Shown piece after piece: positions 1 to 6,734 of a stretch of 9,070 nucleotides of DNA (position 1 is the first letter of the stretch; every line of letters starts with the position of its first letter). Source of the stretch: Gammaproteobacteria bacterium (GTDB lineage Bacteria > Pseudomonadota > Gammaproteobacteria > Steroidobacterales > Woeseiaceae); the NCBI GenBank assembly GCA_029881015.1, contig JAOUNK010000120.1, positions 1 to 9,070 of the forward strand, given 5' to 3'. A model generated the notes under the pieces. That model worked only from the letters and a program-made list of their open reading frames with translations. It was not told where the DNA came from and made no database searches. Both the position numbers and the translations under genes were made by a program.

Positions 1-84
1 GCTGTGCAGGAAAACATGGCGCAACTAACGCCGGCGGATCGTGCTGCGATCGCGGCGTACCTGAAGTCGTTGCCGGCCCGGTGA
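1..84 (+). CDS. C-terminal end of a c-type cytochrome (5' truncated)
   Basis: The first 28 codons are open from the window edge to a TGA. The 27 visible residues end in LTPADRAAIAAYLKSLPAR. This is the usual last helix of a class I cytochrome c domain, where a short acidic turn (TPADR/TEAE) leads into an amphipathic helix with Tyr-Leu and a closing S-L-P. The haem-binding CxxCH and the axial Met lie upstream and are not seen, so the number of haems and the redox partner are unknown. The gene shares its strand with the HIG1-like membrane protein 141 bases downstream, a neighbourhood that would suit a respiratory role. The identification rests only on this tail. Confidence 0.6.
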   Translation, partial: AVQENMAQLTPADRAAIAAYLKSLPAR

Positions 85-97
85 CTCGTTGATCAAA

Positions 98-205
98 GCC
101 CGTTCCGGGCAGCGGCGATCACCGGCGAAACTGCCGGTGTCAGTATAAGTCTCGATTGTGCGGCCGGCGCCCCGGCGTATCGTCGTGCGTACGGGCCCGT
201 TCCGG
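98..205. repeat. 11-bp direct repeat in the leader of the HIG1-like gene
   Basis: GCCCGTTCCGG occurs at 98-108 and again at 195-205, 97 bases apart, both within the 141-base gap between the cytochrome end and the HIG1-like gene. The left copy is part of a small hairpin (GCCCG/CGGGC, 98-110). The right copy overlaps the palindrome ACGGGCCCGT at 191-200. An 11-base match within so short a spacer is unlikely by chance even in GC-rich DNA. Its role is unknown; operator half-sites or a duplication remnant are possible. Confidence 0.5.
120..139 (+). terminator. Possible hairpin terminator after the cytochrome gene
   Basis: CACCGGC (120-126) and GCCGGTG (133-139) form a perfect 7-bp GC-rich stem with a six-base loop, 36 bases after the cytochrome stop. 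No run of T follows, so it is not a standard intrinsic terminator. It may instead be an mRNA 3'-end stabilising hairpin. Confidence 0.3.
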
Positions 206-225
206 CGCCATTTCAGGAGGTTTCC

Positions 226-420
226 ATGTCAATCGTAAACGTACTGGTCATCGCCGCACTTATCGCGACCGTCGTCGTCCTGTCACTGGGCCTGCGATCC
301 ATGGCGCGTGGCGGCACCTACGACAAGGAGCATGCCGAGAAATTCATGTGGGAGCGGGTTGCGCTGCAGGGCCTCGTGGTCGTGCTGTTGCTTGCCGCCG
401 CGGTGCTGTTAAACACCTGA
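226..420 (+). CDS. HIG1-domain-like small membrane protein
   Basis: This 64-residue protein has two predicted membrane helices (about residues 3-23 and 45-62) joined by a short polar, charged loop. The segment SMARGG at 25-30, followed by a charged stretch and then R44-V-A-L-Q48, is the pattern of bacterial proteins of the HIG1 (hypoxia-induced gene 1) family. Mitochondrial members (Rcf1/HIGD1) bind cytochrome c oxidase and respiratory supercomplexes. The bacterial role is much less certain, so a respiratory-complex accessory function is inference, helped here by the cytochrome c gene just upstream. The start is well set: AGGAGG at 215-220 lies five bases before the ATG. The gap to ppa is 44 bases, so the two may be co-transcribed. 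A generic two-helix membrane protein is the alternative. Confidence 0.75.
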   Translation: MSIVNVLVIAALIATVVVLSLGLRSMARGGTYDKEHAEKFMWERVALQGLVVVLLLAAAVLLNT

Positions 421-449
421 CTTCGCCTTTAGAATACCGCCGGACCTAG

Positions 450-455
450 AAGGAG
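450..455 (+). promoter_or_regulatory. Strong ribosome binding site of ppa between two CCGGACC copies
   Basis: AAGGAG lies nine bases before the ppa ATG. It is flanked by two copies of CCGGACC, at 440-446 and 458-464, the second touching the start codon. CCGGA (440-444) can also pair with TCCGG (457-461), which would place the ribosome binding site in a hairpin loop. The pairing is short (5 bp), so regulation is only a possibility. Confidence 0.5.
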
Positions 456-464
456 TTCCGGACC

Positions 465-995
465 ATGCGTATTGACGCGATCCCGATCGGCGAGAATCCG
501 CCAGAAGATGTCAACGTCATCATCGAAGTGCCGCTGGGCGGCCAGCCGATCAAGTACGAGCTGGACAAGGATGCCGGTACGCTCGTCGTCGACCGCTTCC
601 TGTATACGCCGATGTCGTATCCCGGTAACTATGGCTTCGTGCCGCACACCCTGTCAGAAGACGGCGATCCCATTGACGTACTCGTCGTCAATACGCGCGA
701 ACTCGTTCCGAGCTGTGTCATCAATGTGCGACCGGTCGGTGTGCTGATCATGGAAGACAACGCCGGGCAGGACGAAAAGGTGATCGCCGTACCTTCGCAC
801 GCGCTCACCAAGCGCTACGACCATGTCCTGACCCACACCGACCTGCCTGAAATCACGCTGGAGCAGATCGAGCACTTCTTCGAGCACTACAAGGATCTCG
901 AACCGGGCAAGTGGGTCAAGATTGGCGACTGGCACGGGGCTGAAGACGCAAAGCGACTCATTGTCGAGGCCATCGAACGCGCCAAGGCCCTGTAA
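465..995 (+). CDS. ppa: Inorganic pyrophosphatase, family I
   Basis: This soluble cytoplasmic enzyme splits pyrophosphate to two phosphates with Mg2+, pulling nucleic-acid synthesis, aminoacylation and acyl-CoA synthetase reactions forward. The 176-residue length matches E. coli Ppa (about 175), and the sequence aligns nearly end to end. The signature DGDPIDV is at 66-72. The expected active-site residues are all visible one position later than in E. coli: E21, K30, E32, R44, Y52, Y56, D66, D68, D71, D98, D103, K105, Y142 and K143. C-terminal landmarks HFFEHYKDLE and GKWVK are intact. The ATG has a good AAGGAG site upstream. The gene follows the HIG1-like gene on the same strand and converges with the reductase. 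Pyrophosphate from the nearby AcsA is one of its substrates, but pyrophosphate is so general that this adjacency proves nothing. Confidence 0.97.
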   Translation: MRIDAIPIGENPPEDVNVIIEVPLGGQPIKYELDKDAGTLVVDRFLYTPMSYPGNYGFVPHTLSEDGDPIDVLVVNTRELVPSCVINVRPVGVLIMEDNAGQDEKVIAVPSHALTKRYDHVLTHTDLPEITLEQIEHFFEHYKDLEPGKWVKIGDWHGAEDAKRLIVEAIERAKAL

Positions 996-1010
996 GGACG
1001 CTTACAGGGC
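987..1010. terminator. Perfect 10-bp hairpin spanning both stop codons of converging genes
   Basis: GCCCTGTAAG (987-996) and CTTACAGGGC (1001-1010) are exact reverse complements around a four-base loop, GACG. The left arm holds the last two sense codons and TAA of ppa. The right arm holds the same three codons (GCC CTG TAA) of the reductase on the other strand, so both proteins end in Ala-Leu. The hairpin can form in either transcript. No T run follows on either strand, so it may act as a bidirectional 3' end or RNA stabiliser rather than a classical terminator. Confidence 0.55.
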
Positions 1011-1919
1011 GTCGAAGAAGGCTTCCTGGCGCTTGCGCTCCTTCGCACCCGGCAAACGACCGCGGGCCGCGCCGAAGTTGTCGTCCACATGGTGCAGCTT
1101 GGTCATGCCGGGAATACTCAGCGTCGCCGCCGGGTGTCCGATGGCGTACTTGAGCAGAAACTGCGCCCAGCTTTCGCAACCGAATTCATGTGCCCATCCG
1201 GGCAGCGGCTGATCGCCGACCTTCTCGAAGATTCTCCCGCCTCCGAAGGCGCGGTTGATAATGACACCGGCCCCCCGATCGGCGGCAAGCGGCAGGATGC
1301 GTTCCGCCGCTTCGCGCTGCTCCAGCGAATAGTTGATCTGGATAAAGTCGAGTTCTTCCTGGCGCATGACCTTCTCGAATTCTTCGTATTGGTTCGCGCG
1401 AGATGTAGTGATCCCGATGTAGCGCACCAGGCCCTCCTGTCGCCACTCGCGCAGGATCGGCAATACCTCCTGCCAATTGCGCAGGTTGTGAACCTGCATC
1501 AGGTCGATCGTCGACGTTTTCAACACGTCCTGCGAGCGCTGCATCTGGGCCACGGTCGCAGCGGCGCCGCCGTCCTCGTCGGTTTTGGTCGCGATGAACA
1601 ACTCGTCCCGGATACCGAGATCCGCGATGAGATCGCCGAGAACCGATTCCGAGTTGCGGTACATGGGCGCGGTGTCAATGACGGTGCCTCCCAGCTCATG
1701 GAAGCGGCTCAGGGCGGCGCGCAGGACCGCGCGTTTTTCGACGTCGTTACCGACCCCGTAGCGATTGGTGCCGAGGCCGATGATGGGTACGGTCTCGCCG
1801 GACGAAGGAATCGCCTTCCTGACAAGGTTCTCCGGCCCGGCCAGCGCGTTGCCGCCGAGGGCGGCGAGTGACAGCGCGCCGAGGCTCGCTTTGTTGAATT
1901 CGCGTCGTGTAATGGTCAT
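1002..1919 (-). CDS. Tat-exported aldo/keto reductase
   Basis: This 305-residue member of the aldo/keto reductase superfamily (NAD(P)H-linked carbonyl reduction in a TIM barrel) carries an N-terminal twin-arginine signal. TRREFNK (residues 4-10) is followed by a hydrophobic stretch and a likely cleavage site after A25-L-A27. The catalytic tetrad is complete: D82 and Y87 in IDTAPMY, K112 in ATKT, and H144 in MQVHNL. Later family landmarks include YIGIT, FIQINYSLEQ and a C-terminal IPGM. The ATG at 1919 was chosen over an in-frame start at 2054 because it begins exactly at the Tat signal and has GAGG about ten bases upstream. The 2054 start would lie inside the transporter gene. That GAGG overlaps the transporter stop and the gap is 10 bases, so translational coupling is likely. 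The substrate is unknown; a sugar or sugar-derived aldehyde would fit the neighbour. Confidence 0.88.
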   Translation of the reverse strand: MTITRREFNKASLGALSLAALGGNALAGPENLVRKAIPSSGETVPIIGLGTNRYGVGNDVEKRAVLRAALSRFHELGGTVIDTAPMYRNSESVLGDLIADLGIRDELFIATKTDEDGGAAATVAQMQRSQDVLKTSTIDLMQVHNLRNWQEVLPILREWRQEGLVRYIGITTSRANQYEEFEKVMRQEELDFIQINYSLEQREAAERILPLAADRGAGVIINRAFGGGRIFEKVGDQPLPGWAHEFGCESWAQFLLKYAIGHPAATLSIPGMTKLHHVDDNFGAARGRLPGAKERKRQEAFFDAL

Positions 1920-1929
1920 TGCTGTGACC

Positions 1930-3369
1930 TCATCCCTGCATATCCTCCAGCTCGATGCCGCGGGTCTCATGGACCATCCTGACGACGAATACGATCGAGA
2001 GCACCGCGCACACCGTGTAGAAACCATAGGCTCCGGCGAGCCCAATGCCCGCAAGCATGATCGGGAACGTGATCGTTATGCCGAAATTGGATCCCCATTG
2101 TGCCAAACCGGACACGGCAAGTCCGGTTCCACGAATCTGGTTCGGGAACATCTCGCCAAGCATGACCCACATGACGGGACCCCACGAGAAATTGAAGAAC
2201 ATCACGTAGACGTTTGCCGCGACAAGCGCCAGGGGCCCGTACAGTCCTTCCAGGCTGACGCTGCCGTCGGCTGCCGTCGATGCATTCACGAACGCGTAGG
2301 TGACCAGCGCCAGCGTAATGGCCATGCCGATCGAGCCGATGAGGAGAATCGGTCTTCGTCCGATGCGGTCCACCAGCAACAGCGACGCGGTTACTGCGGC
2401 AATGCTCAGGCCACCGCTTGCGATATTGATCAGCAGTGCGTCGCTTTCTGTGAATCCGACCGATTGCCAAAGCACAGCGCCGTAATAAAACACGACATTG
2501 ATGCCGACGAGCTGTTGGAAGGTCGCCAGACCGATGCCCACCCAGACCAGTTTTCGAATGCGCCCGGTCCGAGGATCGAGCAGGTCAGCCAGGCGCGGGT
2601 TATGGCGATCTTCGGCCAGCGAGGCGTCAATCTCGTCCGCCTTGGCGCTGGCGGCCGCGGCGCCTCCCAGTTTCGTCAGGACTTCAATCGCCTTGTCACG
2701 TTGCCGGTGCAGGACCAGGAAGCGTGGACTCTCGGGAATCAGGAATAGTGCGAGCAGGAAGATCGTCGCAGGAATCAGCTCAATCCAGAACATCCAGCGC
2801 CATGCCTCGAAGCCCATCCAGAGTTCACTCATGGATGAACCGGCCGCGTTCGCGATCAGGTAGTTGCTGAAGAACGCCATGAAAAGACCGAAGATGATAG
2901 CGATCTGCTGCACGGTGGCCAGCGTGCCGCGGTAGTGGGCTGGAGTGACTTCGCTGATGTACGCCGGTGCAAGGACGCTGGCGGCGCCAACCGCGAGTCC
3001 GCCGAGCATGCGGTAGACCACGAATTCGAGCGATCCGCCGGCGATGCCCGATCCCCAGGCGCTGGCAATGAAGAACACGGCCGCAACCCGCATGATGGCG
3101 CGCCTGCCGAACCGGTCAGCCAGGCGCCCGGCGAAAAAGGCACCGATGGCGCAGCCAAGCAGCATGGAGGCGACGTTGAATCCGGTACCGACGCTGTCCG
3201 AGTCAAAGGCTGTCTGCAGCCCTTCAACCGTGCCGTTTATGACGCCGCTGTCGAAGCCGAACAGGAATCCACCGATCGTCGCGATGCAGCTGATGACGAC
3301 AATGTATAGCGTGTGTTGCGCGGTACCCGCCTGGTCGGCCATTGGCAATCTCTCATTATTATTTGCCAC
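1930..3369 (-). CDS. MFS transporter, sugar porter family (probable sugar/H+ symporter)
   Basis: A 479-residue inner-membrane protein with the twelve-helix major facilitator pattern and sugar-porter motifs throughout. These are GGFLFGFD (33-40, with D40 at the XylE proton-coupling position), GRLADRFGRR (81-90), R120 in YRMLGG, PAYISEVTPAHYRG (135-148), PESPRFL (212-218), QQLVGIN (285-291), DRIGRR (334-339) and WGPVMW...EMFPNQIRG (396-414). Q285, Q286, N291 and W401 match sugar-contacting positions in XylE/GLUT-type carriers, supporting a monosaccharide-like substrate with H+ symport. The terminal PETKG motif reads HETRG (467-471). The start is GTG at 3369, supported by GGAGGG at 3378-3383, eight bases upstream; an ATG at 3342 has only a weak site. 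It leads a two-gene unit with the exported reductase and is divergent from the MaoC gene. The exact substrate cannot be read from sequence. Confidence 0.92.
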   Translation of the reverse strand: MANNNERLPMADQAGTAQHTLYIVVISCIATIGGFLFGFDSGVINGTVEGLQTAFDSDSVGTGFNVASMLLGCAIGAFFAGRLADRFGRRAIMRVAAVFFIASAWGSGIAGGSLEFVVYRMLGGLAVGAASVLAPAYISEVTPAHYRGTLATVQQIAIIFGLFMAFFSNYLIANAAGSSMSELWMGFEAWRWMFWIELIPATIFLLALFLIPESPRFLVLHRQRDKAIEVLTKLGGAAAASAKADEIDASLAEDRHNPRLADLLDPRTGRIRKLVWVGIGLATFQQLVGINVVFYYGAVLWQSVGFTESDALLINIASGGLSIAAVTASLLLVDRIGRRPILLIGSIGMAITLALVTYAFVNASTAADGSVSLEGLYGPLALVAANVYVMFFNFSWGPVMWVMLGEMFPNQIRGTGLAVSGLAQWGSNFGITITFPIMLAGIGLAGAYGFYTVCAVLSIVFVVRMVHETRGIELEDMQG

Positions 3370-3377
3370 CGATTATG

Positions 3378-3383
3378 CCCTCC
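3378..3383 (-). promoter_or_regulatory. Ribosome binding site that decides the GTG start of the transporter
   Basis: On the minus strand GGAGGG lies eight bases before GTG at 3369, an ideal spacing. The alternative ATG at 3342 is preceded only by a weak GAGAG. The 78-base region between the two divergent genes (3370-3447) must hold both promoters, but I see no convincing -35/-10 pair for either direction. Confidence 0.6.
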
Positions 3384-3447
3384 ACTGTATTGATGTGCAC
3401 GACGCTGGCACAATTGGGGGCCCCGCCTGACGGACTGCGAGCATTCG

Positions 3448-3900
3448 ATGCCAGGACTGTATTTTGAGGAGTTTGTGGTCGGCCAGACCTTCGATCACCC
3501 GATTCGGCGCACGATCACCGAAACCGATAATGTGCTCATCACAACGATGACACATAACCCGGCTGCGTTGCACCTCGACGCCGCCTACATGAAGACCACC
3601 GAGTTTGGGAAGCCACTGATCAATAGCTGCCTGACCCTTGCTTTCATGGTCGGCATCTCGGTGAACGATACGACGCACGGTACAGCGGTCGCGAATCTCG
3701 GCTGGGACGACGTGCGCTTTCCAAAACCACTGTTCTGCGGCGACACGATACGCGTTGAATCCGAGGTCCTGGAGACACGTGCCAGCCAATCTCGCCCCGA
3801 GAACGGTATCGTCGTTTTCGTCCACCGCGCCTTTAACCAGGACGATGAACTGGTTGGCGTCTGCAAGCGCTCGGCGCTCATGCTGAGAAAGTCCGCATGA
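3448..3900 (+). CDS. MaoC-family (hotdog) acyl-CoA hydratase/dehydratase
   Basis: This single-domain, 150-residue hotdog-fold protein belongs to the MaoC group that travels with CitE-like lyases. It adds or removes water on an enoyl-CoA/hydroxyacyl-CoA pair. Landmarks are FEEFVVGQTFDHPIRRTITETDN-type opening residues (6-28), NPAALHLD (37-44), VANLGWDDVRFPKPLFCGD in the middle, and SRPENGIV with a following HRAFNQ near the C-terminus. The classical hydratase motif D-x-N-P-x-H is altered: Thr35 replaces Asp and two extra residues sit before H42. From memory of relatives (LTMNPQPLHLD) this change is subfamily-wide. The start has only a poor ribosome site. The gene overlaps the lyase by ATGA, so the lyase product is probably its metabolic partner. 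Candidates are mesaconyl-, itaconyl- or methylmalyl-type CoA esters; none can be chosen from sequence alone. Confidence 0.85.
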   Translation: MPGLYFEEFVVGQTFDHPIRRTITETDNVLITTMTHNPAALHLDAAYMKTTEFGKPLINSCLTLAFMVGISVNDTTHGTAVANLGWDDVRFPKPLFCGDTIRVESEVLETRASQSRPENGIVVFVHRAFNQDDELVGVCKRSALMLRKSA

Positions 3901-4751
3901 TGCGCAGCTTCCTGTTTGTCCCGGCCGACTCCGAACGCAAGCTGGAGAAAGCCGCTGGTGTCGCAGCCGATGCGCTCATCCTCGATCTCGAGGATGCGGT
4001 GGCGGCGGCAGCCCGGCCGGAAGCGAGGGCGCTGGCGGCAGCCTACCTGGAAGGCCGGGACAACGTCTGGGTGCGCATTAACCCGATCGATACCGAGGAC
4101 GCCGAGGCGGATCTCGAAGCGGTCATGGCAGGCAGGCCCGCGGGCATCGTTTTGCCCAAGCCACGGCATGCCCACGATGCGGTCAGGTTGTCGGAGCGCA
4201 TTGACGTTTTGGAGAGTCACAACGGCATCGAGCACGGTGCAACCCGGATCATTGCGTTGTGCACCGAGCATCCCGAGGCCCTGTTTACCCTGCACAGCTA
4301 CGTCAGCACCGTGCCGCGGCTTGCGGGCCTCTCCTGGGGGGCGGAGGACCTCGGGGCGGCGGTGGGCGCCAGCGCCAGACACGACGAGGACGGCGACTGG
4401 TTACCACCCTACGAATTGGCCCGCTCGATGTGCCTGTTTGCCGCAGCCGCTGCGGAAGTTGCGGCTCTGGATACGGTCTATACGGACTTTCGTGATCTCG
4501 ATGGATTGCTACGCTACGCCACGAAAGCACGACGTGACGGCTTTAACGGCATGCTGGCGATCCACCCGGCCCAGGTCGAGGTGATCAACGCCGCGTTCGA
4601 GCCGACGGCTGAAGAACTCGAGCACGCGGAGCGCATCATTAGACTATTTGATGAGAACCCTGGTGCTGGAACTGTCGGCCTGGATGGTAAAATGATCGAC
4701 CGTCCTCACTTGATCCAGGCACAGCGACTACTGCAGGCGCATCGCAAGTAA
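3897..4751 (+). CDS. CitE-like CoA-ester lyase (HpcH/HpaI aldolase superfamily)
   Basis: This 284-residue Mg2+-dependent TIM-barrel lyase is expected to cleave a 3-hydroxyacyl-CoA dicarboxylate, such as malyl-, methylmalyl- or citramalyl-CoA, to an acyl-CoA plus a 2-oxo acid. Family blocks are RSFLFVPADSERKLEKA (3-19), LILDLEDAV (27-35), VRINP with R60 (59-63), GIVLPKP (83-89), ALCTEHPEALF with E124, WGAEDLG with D151 (147-153), DTVYTDFRDLDGL, LAIHPAQV and GLDGKMIDRPHL. E124 and D151 are the expected metal ligands. It lacks the partners of citrate lyase, so it is a stand-alone lyase rather than citE proper. ATG at 3897 overlaps the hydratase stop; ATG at 3900 is equally possible. The operon position, after a hydratase and before acetyl-CoA synthetase, points to acetyl-CoA as product or substrate. 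Citramalyl-CoA or malyl-CoA lyase is my best guess, without proof. Confidence 0.9.
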   Translation: MMRSFLFVPADSERKLEKAAGVAADALILDLEDAVAAAARPEARALAAAYLEGRDNVWVRINPIDTEDAEADLEAVMAGRPAGIVLPKPRHAHDAVRLSERIDVLESHNGIEHGATRIIALCTEHPEALFTLHSYVSTVPRLAGLSWGAEDLGAAVGASARHDEDGDWLPPYELARSMCLFAAAAAEVAALDTVYTDFRDLDGLLRYATKARRDGFNGMLAIHPAQVEVINAAFEPTAEELEHAERIIRLFDENPGAGTVGLDGKMIDRPHLIQAQRLLQAHRK

Positions 4752-4771
4752 CAAACAAAGGCAGAACAAAA

Positions 4772-6715
<1,944 letters not shown>

Positions 6716-6734
6716 GGGATCGCGCCAGGCGCCG

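Noticed and set aside
144..149. TATAAG as a -10 box for the HIG1-like gene
   Set aside because: The expected -35 position falls in the GC-rich hairpin arm (120-126) with no TTGACA-like sequence and no TGn extension.
1089..1871. 260-codon plus-strand open frame opposite the reductase
   Set aside because: It is antisense to a gene with complete motifs, has low-complexity GC-driven composition and no family signature or ribosome site.
1920..2054. 45-residue N-terminal extension of the reductase
   Set aside because: It would lie within the transporter's coding sequence, is unlike any signal or domain, and would bury the Tat motif that needs to be N-terminal.
1765..2748. 327-codon plus-strand open frame opposite the transporter
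   Set aside because: Its sequence is a charged, His/Arg/Asp-rich shadow of hydrophobic codons on the other strand; it spans the reductase-transporter junction and has no recognisable domain.
3406..3421. TGGCAC element resembling a sigma-54 -24 box upstream of the MaoC gene
   Set aside because: The required GC at the -12 position is off by one base and the TTGC block is absent, so it does not fit a sigma-54 promoter.
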